From: an uncultured Chloroflexales bacterium
Lineage (GTDB): Bacteria; Chloroflexota; Chloroflexia; Chloroflexales; Chloroflexaceae
Direction: 5' to 3'
Length of the DNA: 54,755 nt
Assembly: GCA_937967405.1 (NCBI GenBank)
Contig: CALCJV010000003.1
Span: forward strand, 1 to 54,755
The translations under genes were made by a program, and so were the position numbers. Below the pieces are notes generated by a model that made no database searches, was not told where the DNA came from, and saw only the letters and a list, made by a program, of their open reading frames with translations. The first letter of the stretch is position 1. Each line of letters opens with the position of its first letter. Positions 24,218-33,967 of this stretch are shown in pieces.

Positions 24218-25438
24218 ATGCCAGACCTTTTCCAGATTGTTGCCTGCGATCCGGCGAGCCGTGCACGGGCAGGGGTGGTGCATACCGCACACGGCAGCGT
24301 TGAAACGCCGATCTTTATGCCCGTCGGCACTCGCGGCACAGTCAAAGCTCTCAGCCCCGAAGAGGTGCGGACGCATCGCGGGCAGATCATTCTGGGCAAT
24401 ACCTACCATCTTTATCTGTTGCCGGGCCATGAGTTGATTGCACGGCGCGGGGGCTTGCACCGCTTTATGCACTGGGATGGGCCAATCTTGACGGATAGTG
24501 GCGGCTTCCAAGTATTCTCCCTGATCTATGGGGCGATTGCCGATGAGATCAAAGGCCGCCGCCCGCAGCACGGCGATCTGAAGCCGAATATGGTCAAGGT
24601 AACGGACGATGGCGTGCTGTTTCGTTCGTATATAGATGGCTCTGAGCATCTGTTTACACCAGAGCGTAGCATCGAGATTCAGCACCAGCTCGGCGCAGAT
24701 ATTATCCTGTGCTTCGATGAGCTGCCCCCCTTTCGGGCGGGCTATGAGTATACCGCCCGCAGCATGCGCGAGCGCACGCACCGGTGGGAGCAACGCTGCC
24801 TGAGCTACCACCAGCAGCGTTACCCGCCCCACCCCCCACACACGGGCGATGAGCCGTTGCCGCAAGCCCTATTCGGGATTGTGCATGGCGGGGTGTTTCC
24901 TGACCTGCGCCGCGAGAGTGCCGAGCTACTTGGCAGCATGCCCTTCGATGGGCTATGTATCGGTGGCTCGCTCGGAGCGAGTAAAGCGCAGATGTACGAC
25001 GTGGTGGATATGACTGTGCCCTACATGCCTGACAACCGCGCCCGCCACCTGCTAGGTGTGGGCGACGTGGATGACCTGATCGAGGGTACGGCACGCGGCA
25101 TAGACATGTTTGATTGTGTCAGCCCGACACGACTAGGGCGGCACGGCACGGCACTGGTGCGTGATCGGGAGCGCAACTGGAAGCTGAACGTGACTAATGC
25201 TGCACTGCGCGAGGATGATGGGCCGTTGGATGCATGGTGCGATTGCTACACCTGCCAACACTACTCGCGGGCGTATATTCACTACCTGTTCCGGGCAAAG
25301 GAGCTATTCGGGATTCGCCTTGTCAGTCTGCACAATGTCGCCTTCCTGCTCAAGCTGACGAGCGAGATGCGTGCTAGCATTATTGCGGGCAGCTTCACCG
25401 ATTTCTATGCCGCGTGGCTGGGGCGGGCGTGGGGTTAA
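24218..25438 (+). CDS. tgt: Queuine tRNA-ribosyltransferase
   Basis: 406 residues. Catalyses base exchange of guanine 34 for preQ1 (queuine in eukaryotes) in GUN-anticodon tRNAs. The TIM-barrel signatures are all present: PVGTRGTVKALSPEE near the N-terminus, LTDSGGFQVFSL with the general-acid Asp, LGVGDVDDLIEG, MFDCVSPTRLGRHG with the nucleophilic Asp, and the zinc site C-x-C-x2-C-x25-H (CDCYTCQ..H). No queA, queC or yajC lies nearby. The ATG at 24218 has no clear Shine-Dalgarno. The TAA stop is inside a short hairpin that probably terminates transcription before the convergent phosphatase gene. Confidence 0.96.
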   Translation: MPDLFQIVACDPASRARAGVVHTAHGSVETPIFMPVGTRGTVKALSPEEVRTHRGQIILGNTYHLYLLPGHELIARRGGLHRFMHWDGPILTDSGGFQVFSLIYGAIADEIKGRRPQHGDLKPNMVKVTDDGVLFRSYIDGSEHLFTPERSIEIQHQLGADIILCFDELPPFRAGYEYTARSMRERTHRWEQRCLSYHQQRYPPHPPHTGDEPLPQALFGIVHGGVFPDLRRESAELLGSMPFDGLCIGGSLGASKAQMYDVVDMTVPYMPDNRARHLLGVGDVDDLIEGTARGIDMFDCVSPTRLGRHGTALVRDRERNWKLNVTNAALREDDGPLDAWCDCYTCQHYSRAYIHYLFRAKELFGIRLVSLHNVAFLLKLTSEMRASIIAGSFTDFYAAWLGRAWG

Positions 25439-25449
25439 GCGTTAGCCCC
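25431..25449 (+). terminator. Hairpin overlapping the tgt stop codon
   Basis: GGGGTTAA (25431-25438) pairs with TTAGCCCC (25442-25449), with one G-U wobble in the plus-strand RNA and a GCG loop. The TAA of tgt is the base of the left arm. Confidence 0.5.
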
Positions 25450-25469
25450 TATTGATCCCCCCCTCTGCG

Positions 25470-26108
25470 CTACCGCCGCCGCAGATGCTCTGGGATGAGG
25501 TGGGCGGGCAGATGTGGAGTTGCGCCGTGCTGCACCAACACGAACTTGGTGTGGACAGCTAGCTCGGTCATACTTGTATTCGGAACCCGCCCGTATTTGC
25601 TCCATGCCACATCCGTATCTTGATCGAGCCAGTGTGCCAAGGCGGTTGCGATAACACCGAGATGGGCCGTCACGAGGATCGTTTGGCCCGCATACGTATC
25701 GAGAATATCGTGCAGAGCTGTCACGACCCGATCCACAAAGATCGGCATCGCTTCGGCCCCGTGCGTCTCGACAATATCGCCCGCTTGCAGTGCGGCTTGT
25801 AACACTGCTTCGGGCTGATCCTCCAGCCTGCCCAAGCCAAATTCGCGTAGCCCGCGATGGTGTTCCACCGCTAGCCCCAGCGCATCGCCCAGCATGATGG
25901 CGGTTTGGTGGGCGCGGCGCAAGGGGCTACTTACCAGCTGATCTATCGCAGCATCGTGCTGGCGCAGCCACGCGGCCAAGTGTGCGGCTTGTTGCACGCC
26001 AAGCGGCGAGAGCGGATCATCAGCCCATCCCTGCACACGCTGGTCGGCGTTTGCCGTAGATTGCCCGTGCCGCACGAGGATCAAGCGCGTCGGCTGTTTT
26101 ACAATCAT
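25470..26108 (-). CDS. Histidine-phosphatase-family (phosphoglycerate-mutase-like) protein
   Basis: 212 residues. The catalytic RHG motif LVRHGQSTAN (about 11-20) is followed by the arginine SSPLRRAHQTA, the acidic EFGLGRLE region, and the second histidine in VTAHLGVIATAL, where HLG replaces the common HGG. These residues define a phosphohistidine-based phosphatase or cofactor-dependent mutase; the substrate cannot be read from the sequence. The start is 29 bp after the fabI stop on the same strand, so the pair may share a transcript. Confidence 0.87.
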   Translation of the reverse strand: MIVKQPTRLILVRHGQSTANADQRVQGWADDPLSPLGVQQAAHLAAWLRQHDAAIDQLVSSPLRRAHQTAIMLGDALGLAVEHHRGLREFGLGRLEDQPEAVLQAALQAGDIVETHGAEAMPIFVDRVVTALHDILDTYAGQTILVTAHLGVIATALAHWLDQDTDVAWSKYGRVPNTSMTELAVHTKFVLVQHGATPHLPAHLIPEHLRRR

Positions 26109-26137
26109 GGTGGCTCACTCAGGATGCTGAGGCATCC

Positions 26138-26929
26138 TTATTGGCGGATCACATCGGATGGACTGACCCCGATGATATGTGCGCCGGAGTCAACATAAAT
26201 CACATCCCCTGTCACGGCCGAGGACATATCGCTACACAGCCAGAGAGCCGTCTTGCCCACATCCTCAATCGTGACATTGCGGCGTAGGGGGGCCCGCTCG
26301 GCAAATTGGCGGTGCAGCTCGCGGAAGCCCGCAATGCCACTCGCGGCAAGGGTTCGCACGGGGCCCGCACTGATCGCATTGACCCGCACGCCGCGTGGGC
26401 CTAAATCGGCAGCGAGGTAACGCACGCTTGCTTCAAGGGCCGCTTTGGCAACACCCATCACATTGTAGTTGGGCACCACTTGGCGCGAGGCGTGGTAGGT
26501 CAAGGTAATGATGGATGCGCCGGGCGCGAGCAGATCATCGGCAGCTTTGACGAGAGCTGTGAGTGAGTAAACGCTAATCTCCATTGCTGTGAGGAAGCCT
26601 TCGCGGGTCGTGCGTAGGTAAGAGCCATTCAGCTCATCGCGGTTGGCAAAGGCGATGGAGTGGACGAGAATGTCAATCTGCCCAAAGACATCGCGCACAC
26701 GCCCCATCAAGGCTTCGATCTGTTCATCGCTGCCGACATCACACGGCTCAATCAAGGCTGCGCTGACACTCTCGGCGAGCGGGCGCACGCGCCGCTCCAA
26801 AGCCTCGCCCACATAGGTAAAGCCGAGCTGTGCGCCTTCACTGTACAGAGCGCGGGCAATCCCCCACGCCATCGAGTTTTCATTGGCTACGCCCATAATC
26901 AGAGCTTTCTTGCCATTGAGTAGACCCAT
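26138..26929 (-). CDS. fabI: Enoyl-[acyl-carrier-protein] reductase (NADH)
   Basis: 263 residues. It performs the last reduction of each fatty-acid elongation cycle. FabI features: MGLLNGKKALIMGVANENSMAWGIA (the modified nucleotide motif with NxSxAWG-like spacing), HSIAFANRDEL, the catalytic Y-x6-K as YNVMGVAKA, and VNAISAGPVRTLAASGI. Two ATGs, 26935 and 26929, follow AAGGAG; the second has better spacing, and the first would add Met-Ala. Bacterial type II synthesis in the cytoplasm is its setting. The context (phosphatase downstream) says little. Confidence 0.94.
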   Translation of the reverse strand: MGLLNGKKALIMGVANENSMAWGIARALYSEGAQLGFTYVGEALERRVRPLAESVSAALIEPCDVGSDEQIEALMGRVRDVFGQIDILVHSIAFANRDELNGSYLRTTREGFLTAMEISVYSLTALVKAADDLLAPGASIITLTYHASRQVVPNYNVMGVAKAALEASVRYLAADLGPRGVRVNAISAGPVRTLAASGIAGFRELHRQFAERAPLRRNVTIEDVGKTALWLCSDMSSAVTGDVIYVDSGAHIIGVSPSDVIRQ

Positions 26930-27020
26930 TGCCATTCTCCTTCCCCATACTGCCTGAAGAATCCCGAAAATACTGCTTGCGCGTGTAGTGTACCACAGGT
27001 GACAGCGGCGAGGTATCAGG

Positions 27021-27070
27021 GAGCGGGGCGGGAATCCGCTGCTGGCTTGCCGATCCGTATCTCCCCGCTC
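27021..27070 (-). terminator. Inverted repeat after the permuted solute-binding protein gene
   Basis: CCCCGCTC (27063-27070) and GAGCGGGG (27021-27028) are exact complements with a 34-bp loop, starting 15 bp after the stop. A moderate candidate because the loop is long. Confidence 0.35.
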
Positions 27071-27085
27071 TCTTGCACCAATTTC

Positions 27086-29077
27086 CTAGCGGATGTTCAG
27101 ATTGAAGTCTACATGCTCCCACGTTGGGCTAGGAATGACCTCTGCCTGAATCTGACCCTCCTCTGCGGCTTGGAGGACCGTCTCAATCTCAGTCCCGCTC
27201 AAATCCTGATTGGGGATGACATCCACTGCGCCGGTGAGCAGCTGCGCGACGGCTTGGGTGGCATTGGGGATGAACTCGATGATGAAGTTCTTGATCGGCA
27301 CTTCGCCTAGATAGAAGTAGGGATTGGCTTCGAGGATCATGCGCTGACCCTTCTCCCAACTCACCACGCGGTAGGGGCCATCGCTGAGGGGGCGTTCGGC
27401 CACTTCCTCAAGGGTGGCCCATTCACTAGCTGGCACGTCGGCGAGCCTGCGCCCATCGGCAAGCACCTGATGCGATGGATAGGCCGCAAGACTGAAAACC
27501 GAATACAACGACCAGAGTGCGCCGGGGAGGTAGGTGATGCGGTAGCTTGTATCGCTCAGGAACTCGACTTGCTCTTGCGATTCGCACACTGTATAGGTCA
27601 CTGCGCCGGAAGTCTTATCGCAACTGATCCGATGCCCAAGCTCATAATCGGCTTGCTTGCGTGGTTCGCCATCTTCCCACGTGATTCCCTCGACGTGCTC
27701 AAACGTGACAACAAGCTGGTTCATTGTCACAGTACCGTCTTCATAGGTGATGGTCTTGCCATCAGCGGTTTGGATTTCGACTCCCGGCGCAAGCTCAACC
27801 GCCGTGCCGGAGGTATCCCAGACCATGTCTCCTGCACTGACTTCGACTTCGTTCAGTACGGCTCCACCATTGTCGAGCGAGGGCAGCCGAGTCAAGCCGA
27901 CGGGCTGATAGTCGTAGCTATAGCTTGTCGCAGCAACGGCCCCGATGAGGTAGGTGATATTGACGGCCGTTGCCTGCGAGTTCACGAGGGTAAAGAGGGT
28001 TTCTGGCTCTTGGGTCATGGCCACCACGACCGTATCGCCGCCATCGGTCAGCTGCCACTCGTAGGCATTGGCAAAGACATATTCAGTGGGGTCGGGGCGG
28101 AAGTTTTCAAGGCGCGTGCTAGCGGCAGCCACCCCCAGCCGATTGAACAGGGGCAGGCTGACCATATCGCGGGTGAACTCCTCCTGCACGATGATGTATT
28201 GCTGCGCCCGCACATCGCGGTCAATCGCATTGTTGGCGGCAATGATTGCTTGGCTGGCTCGCTCGTTGCACCAGCCCATATAGTTTTGCCCCTCCCAATT
28301 GTTAGCAGGTGAGGGGATTTGATCGCAAGCATACAGTGTGCGCCCTTTCGGATCAGCATCACCGACCCATGCGAATGCGGCCAATTCAAAATCGCGCCGC
28401 GAAAGCCCAGTATTCTGCCCGAAGACGAATGAACCGGGCGCGTGGGTACGAATGATCTGAATACCGCAGTTCTCCAGCAGTTGCTGTTCCATCACGGCCG
28501 CCCATGTTTGGCGGAATTGGGCATCGGTGGTGAGGAACTTAAGCGAGAGGCTTTCGCCATCCGCGTTTGTGCGTGGCACGCCTGCGCCGTTGTTCGTCCA
28601 GCCAGCCTCAGTCAGCAGCTGATCGCCGCGCTCAGGATCGAAGGGATAGAGCGTTAAGCCGGCTCCATCAGGTGGAAAGGCCCAGTGGTCGCGGGTCAAG
28701 AAGGTATCCATGAGCAGTCCTTCCTGTTGCTCTGGCGAGAGGTAGGGATAGACTGACTCAATCAGTTCAAGGCGATTGATGCAGTGGGCAATCGCTTGGC
28801 GCACGCGCACATCACTGAGGATCGGGTGCGGGGTGGAGTAGGGCAGCGTGCCTTCGGCGGCGGGTTGCTCGGTGGCTGCTTCTGTCTCAGCGGCGGTAGC
28901 GGCGGTCGGCGTTTCGCCCGGCTCTGGCGTGGCCACCACGATTTGTGGCTCGGCAGTGACTACGACCGTCTCTTGGATGACTTCGGGGGCAGCCGGAGCT
29001 GCGCCGCACGCCGCAATGATCGGCAGCACGAGGGCAACGATCAGGAGGCGGGCCATGGGTGAGAATTTGGGTTGCAT
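27086..29077 (-). CDS. Family-5 (peptide/oligo) solute-binding lipoprotein with circularly permuted halves
   Basis: 663 residues from the ATG at 29077 (GGAAG in front); a longer frame to 29164 lacks a signal peptide at its start. Lipobox IIAAC (Cys24), then an acidic linker to about 80. Residues 85-345 are the part that normally forms the C-terminal half of SBP family 5: HPILSDVRVRQAIAHCINR, YPFDPERGDQLLTEAGW, then a long tail to NAYEWQL. Residues 346-663 are the normal N-terminal half: TVVVAMTQEPETLF, VTFEHVEGITWEDGEP, PLSDGPYRVVSWEKGQRM, GAVDVIPNQDL, ending at WEHVDFNLN, which in ordinary members runs straight on into HPxLSDxRVRQA. All parts are present once, in swapped order. It should bind a peptide-like ligand outside the cell; no transporter genes are adjacent. 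Confidence 0.92.
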   Translation of the reverse strand: MQPKFSPMARLLIVALVLPIIAACGAAPAAPEVIQETVVVTAEPQIVVATPEPGETPTAATAAETEAATEQPAAEGTLPYSTPHPILSDVRVRQAIAHCINRLELIESVYPYLSPEQQEGLLMDTFLTRDHWAFPPDGAGLTLYPFDPERGDQLLTEAGWTNNGAGVPRTNADGESLSLKFLTTDAQFRQTWAAVMEQQLLENCGIQIIRTHAPGSFVFGQNTGLSRRDFELAAFAWVGDADPKGRTLYACDQIPSPANNWEGQNYMGWCNERASQAIIAANNAIDRDVRAQQYIIVQEEFTRDMVSLPLFNRLGVAAASTRLENFRPDPTEYVFANAYEWQLTDGGDTVVVAMTQEPETLFTLVNSQATAVNITYLIGAVAATSYSYDYQPVGLTRLPSLDNGGAVLNEVEVSAGDMVWDTSGTAVELAPGVEIQTADGKTITYEDGTVTMNQLVVTFEHVEGITWEDGEPRKQADYELGHRISCDKTSGAVTYTVCESQEQVEFLSDTSYRITYLPGALWSLYSVFSLAAYPSHQVLADGRRLADVPASEWATLEEVAERPLSDGPYRVVSWEKGQRMILEANPYFYLGEVPIKNFIIEFIPNATQAVAQLLTGAVDVIPNQDLSGTEIETVLQAAEEGQIQAEVIPSPTWEHVDFNLNIR

Positions 29078-29150
29078 AAGCTCTTCCTTGTCTTGGTTCT
29101 TACGTTCTGTATCCGTAACCGGTAGGTATAGAGAATATGGTACCATGAAA

Positions 29151-29178
29151 TTCCGCGCTTGCACCTTCGGCTATAATG
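29151..29178 (+). promoter_or_regulatory. Promoter of the membrane coiled-coil protein gene
   Basis: A perfect TATAAT (29173-29178) with TTCCGC 16 bp upstream (29151-29156). It rules out the upstream ATG at 29176 as the real start, because transcription would begin after it. Confidence 0.5.
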
Positions 29179-29220
29179 GAGATGATACTCTGGAACCAAG
29201 CTAAATTGGCAGGGGCGAAC

Positions 29221-30753
29221 ATGCAGCACAGACTCCGATGGTGTGGCTGGTGGTGTGGGCTGGTAGTTCTTTGCGTCGGGCTAGGCGTGGTGGGGCTGCC
29301 GCGTGCTACAGCGCAAGAATTGGCCAGTGTCAACCCCGCACAGATCACGATCAATGCCTACAACAATGAGGTGATTATCCGCAATCTCCGCATCCAGTTG
29401 CCCGGCTCTGCGGCTGGTCTAGAGCTTGTCCCCTCCGATCTGCTGCGGGCGAGCGATGGGCGGGCGATCCCCGCGCAGCAGATCAGCGTCACGCTCGACA
29501 ACAGCGCGGCAGTCCCGCGCATATCCGGCGGGGGCGGCACGTTGGTTGCCAGCGTGCTCCAGATTGATCTGCGTGGGGCTGCGAGCGGCGAATTTACGGG
29601 CGAGTTGCTGGTGCGCCACGCGCAAGGCACGCTGCTCATTCCGCTCACGGTGCGCGTCAAGCATACGTGGGAGCTGCCCCTGCTGGCTCTGCTGGGCGGC
29701 TTGGTGGCGGGCATCGGGCTGACAACCTACCGCGCCCAAGTGCAGCCGCTCGATGAACTCTCCGCCCGCCTCAAGCCGCTGGTGGCTGCAACCGATCCGA
29801 CGACCCAGCCGCCGATGCCGGAGCCGTTCCGCGCCGCCTTGAATGAACACATCTTCGATGTGACCGCCGCCTTGAATGGGCGCGATCTCGGCACAGCTCG
29901 CACCGCACTTGCCACCGCTGAGGGGGTGTATGCCCAGTGGCGCAAGCAGCGTGAGGCGTGGCAGCAGCAGTTCGATCATCTGGATGCGCTGCGGCAGACA
30001 CTCACGGCAAGCTCGCTCACCAAGCAGGCTCAGCAGCAATTCGCGCATCAGATTGCCGAACTGGAACGCACCGCGCCGCATGCGAGCAGTATCGGCGACT
30101 TTGCCAAGCAGGTTGGGCAACTGCAACTGCTCGCCCAGAGCTACCTTGATCAGCGTACCGCCCTGCAACAGCTCGCGGCACAGGTGGGCACATTGACCAA
30201 TCCGGCGACACAGGAGCAGTGGAGTAGGACTGTGCGTGCGCTGCAAGCCGAACACGCTGCACTGCCGCTCGATCCAAAAGCGATAGAACAGCATACCGTC
30301 TTTGCCACTAAAGTGCTCGCTCAACGCGATCAGCTTGAGCAGGTGCTGCTTGCTGAGCAGGAAGAGCGGCGCACGCGCTCATTGGAAGCAGAGTCGTTTG
30401 AATTAGCTGGATCAGTACCCAAAGCACCTGCGATGCCGTTACCGAGCATCGAGCTGCCGCCGTTGCCGTTTCTAGAAGCTGTGGGCAGCAACCCGTCGCG
30501 CAGTGCCCGCCAAGCGACATGGCGGCTGTGGCTCGCGTTTCTGCTAGGCTATGGCGTGGTGTTAGTGCTGCTGGCAGCGGGTGGCTTTGCCGAACTGTAT
30601 GCCAAGAATGCCGTCTTTGGCGCAAACGGCTGGGCCGATTACCTTGCCCTGATGGCGTGGGGCTTCGGTGCAGAAACCAGCCGCGTAGCGATTACGGGCA
30701 GGGCGGGGGGTATCCCTAGCTTCAACCGCAGCAGTGATCCACCTAGTCCCTGA
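29221..30753 (+). CDS. Membrane protein with signal peptide, beta domain and long coiled coil (function unknown)
   Basis: 510 residues from the ATG at 29221, preceded by AGGGG. A signal peptide (about 1-32, ending ATAQE) leads an extracytoplasmic beta-rich region (about 33-148, PAQITINAYNNEVIIRN). A membrane segment follows (about 150-170, LLALLGGLVAGIGLTTY), then a mainly helical cytoplasmic region of about 250 residues with Gln/Ala-rich heptads (about 175-420). Near the C-terminus is another hydrophobic segment (LAFLLGYGVVLVLLAAGGF) and a WGFGAETSR ending. I do not recognise the family. The architecture suggests an envelope protein that senses outside and oligomerises inside. Confidence 0.75.
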   Translation: MQHRLRWCGWWCGLVVLCVGLGVVGLPRATAQELASVNPAQITINAYNNEVIIRNLRIQLPGSAAGLELVPSDLLRASDGRAIPAQQISVTLDNSAAVPRISGGGGTLVASVLQIDLRGAASGEFTGELLVRHAQGTLLIPLTVRVKHTWELPLLALLGGLVAGIGLTTYRAQVQPLDELSARLKPLVAATDPTTQPPMPEPFRAALNEHIFDVTAALNGRDLGTARTALATAEGVYAQWRKQREAWQQQFDHLDALRQTLTASSLTKQAQQQFAHQIAELERTAPHASSIGDFAKQVGQLQLLAQSYLDQRTALQQLAAQVGTLTNPATQEQWSRTVRALQAEHAALPLDPKAIEQHTVFATKVLAQRDQLEQVLLAEQEERRTRSLEAESFELAGSVPKAPAMPLPSIELPPLPFLEAVGSNPSRSARQATWRLWLAFLLGYGVVLVLLAAGGFAELYAKNAVFGANGWADYLALMAWGFGAETSRVAITGRAGGIPSFNRSSDPPSP

Positions 30754-32211
<1,458 letters not shown>

Positions 32212-32224
32212 CTGGGAGGTAGGG

Positions 32225-32896
32225 GTGGCGGGCGCACTGCAACAGCTCACCGATAATCTCTTGGGCTTGCTGTTCCCAGATCGCTGCATTGGCTGTCGGC
32301 GCGTGGGGGCGTTGCTGTGCAGTGCGTGTGCCGCACAGTTGCCGCGCTATCCGGCGCAGGTGTTGCTCTCGCTGCCTGCGCCCATGCCGCCCTACCTGCG
32401 CGAGGTGCGCGTGGTCTACACCTATCAGGGCGTGCTACGGCAAGCGGTGCATGCGCTGAAATACGAAGGGCAGCGGCGCATGGCCCTGCCGCTTGGGGCC
32501 TTGCTCGCGGCGTATCTGCACGAGCAGCCTCTGCCTGCTGATGCGATCATCCCAGTGCCACTGCACACGCATCGGCTCCGGCAGCGTGGCTTCAATCAAA
32601 GCGCACTACTAGGGCGCGTACTAGCGGAGAGTATGCACATCCCGCTGGTGACTGGGCGGCTCGAACGTCAGCGCGATACACCCTCGCAGGTGGGGTTGAA
32701 TATGTGGCAACGCCAAGCGAATATGCATGCGGCGTTTGTGTGGCGCGGCACGGCGGCAGCCCCCGCACGGGTGCTGCTGTTGGATGATGTGCTGACAACC
32801 GGCGCAACAACGCATGCGTGTGCGGAAGTGCTGCATGCGGCAGGCGTGCGGGAGGTGCGGGTGCTGGCTCTCGCACGTAGCGTGCTCAGCGAGTGA
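32225..32896 (+). CDS. comF: ComF-family phosphoribosyltransferase-like protein
   Basis: 223 residues from the GTG at 32225, which has GGGAGG at ideal distance; an ATG at 32183 would overlap the GH1 gene by 29 bp without a ribosome binding site. An N-terminal zinc-finger-like C-x2-C...C-x2-C (CIGC..., CSAC) precedes a type I PRTase fold: HALKYEGQRRMALPLG, PVPLHTHRLRQRGFNQS, and the PRPP loop LLLDDVLTTGATTHA. Homologues aid DNA uptake or handle ssDNA in transformation. Context gives no further hint. Confidence 0.9.
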   Translation: MAGALQQLTDNLLGLLFPDRCIGCRRVGALLCSACAAQLPRYPAQVLLSLPAPMPPYLREVRVVYTYQGVLRQAVHALKYEGQRRMALPLGALLAAYLHEQPLPADAIIPVPLHTHRLRQRGFNQSALLGRVLAESMHIPLVTGRLERQRDTPSQVGLNMWQRQANMHAAFVWRGTAAAPARVLLLDDVLTTGATTHACAEVLHAAGVREVRVLALARSVLSE

Positions 32897-32901
32897 GGGC
32901 G

Positions 32902-32924
32902 AGCGGGATAGATTTCACCCCGCT
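32902..32924. terminator. Hairpin between convergent comF and FUSC genes
   Basis: AGCGGG (32902-32907) pairs with CCCGCT (32919-32924) across an 11-bp loop. The right arm touches the stop codon of the FUSC gene. Confidence 0.45.
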
Positions 32925-33967
32925 TATGGCTCCGATGAGTGTAACTTGGGCGTGTATACGCGCAAGAGGGTGATCGCGGCGAGAGCCAAGCCTAAGCCAA
33001 TGATCGTTTCGAGGGTGCGTTCCTGTCCGGTGACAAACGGATCGCCGCCGAGCAAGCCAGTGAACCAGATCAGCGCGAAGGTGAGAAAAGCGGTGAAGAT
33101 GGCATAGTTGATGCCCAGCGTTGCGCCCATGCCAAAGGCGATCACGGCAATCATGGCCAGTTGCAGGAGCGGGAGACTGATCAGCGTAAAGAGCCACACC
33201 CCTACGATTGCGCCCAGTGCCGTGCCGATGCTACGGGAAATGCCACGTGCCAGCGTTTGATCAAATGCGGGGCGAATGATCACAAGTGTAGCAATCGCTG
33301 CCCAGAAGGGGTGCGCCGCAAAGAAGATGGTGCCGATCCAGTAGGCGAGCGCAACTGCGGCCGCCCGCAGCAAGGTAAAGTGGAGTACTAGCGATTGCGG
33401 CGAGAGTTCGTGCCGCATTGCTCTGCTGGTTTCGCTGAGTGGATTCTCAGCTCTGATTGGGATCGGTCCTTCAGGATCGGGCGCGAGCTGCCCGCGCAGC
33501 AGCCACAACACCATTGCGACCACGCCACTGCCGAAGAGGAAGCCGAGTGCCATTTCGCCGAGTGTGAGCCGATCTGAGATGGATAGCACGATAAGCAGCC
33601 ACACATTGAGCTTAAGCCCAGTTTGGGCGGCGGGTACGCCAGCCGCAAACAGGAAGCCGCACATCCACGTGATCAGAAACACGAAGGTTACGGTAAACCA
33701 GATTTGGTCGAAGATAACCACCAACGTGGCAATTGAGGACAGCAACGCACCGCCGATTGCAAAGGCACTCGCAATTGGCGCACGAGCGGTATGTTCCCAG
33801 CCGAGTGTGGCCATCAGGGTCAAGAGTGCGCTATAGGTGATCACGATGCCCAAGCCACCGAGAAGCACACCTAGCCCCAGCATCAGGATGACAACGAGCG
33901 CGGCGGCGGTTCCACGCTTGAGGCTGAAGGCTTGCCAATTGAAGTCGCTGCTCTGGGTCAGCATCAT
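32924..33967 (-). CDS. FUSC-family integral membrane protein
   Basis: 347 residues from the ATG at 33967, whose ATGA overlaps the stop of the metal-ATPase gene; AGGAG precedes it. Two blocks of hydrophobic helices (about 18-145 and 205-335) flank a soluble linker (about 155-200). The second block has the FUSC signature HPFWAAIATLVIIRP followed by RGISRSIGTALGAIVG. The family includes aromatic-acid and fusaric-acid-resistance exporters. Coupling to a heavy-metal ATPase suggests a joint detoxification role, but the substrate is not readable. A longer frame from 34066 lies inside the ATPase gene and was rejected. Confidence 0.8.
   Translation of the reverse strand: MMLTQSSDFNWQAFSLKRGTAAALVVILMLGLGVLLGGLGIVITYSALLTLMATLGWEHTARAPIASAFAIGGALLSSIATLVVIFDQIWFTVTFVFLITWMCGFLFAAGVPAAQTGLKLNVWLLIVLSISDRLTLGEMALGFLFGSGVVAMVLWLLRGQLAPDPEGPIPIRAENPLSETSRAMRHELSPQSLVLHFTLLRAAAVALAYWIGTIFFAAHPFWAAIATLVIIRPAFDQTLARGISRSIGTALGAIVGVWLFTLISLPLLQLAMIAVIAFGMGATLGINYAIFTAFLTFALIWFTGLLGGDPFVTGQERTLETIIGLGLALAAITLLRVYTPKLHSSEP

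Noticed and set aside
24182-24865. 227-codon minus-strand frame over tgt
   Set aside because: Antisense of tgt; no family resemblance and no ribosome binding site.
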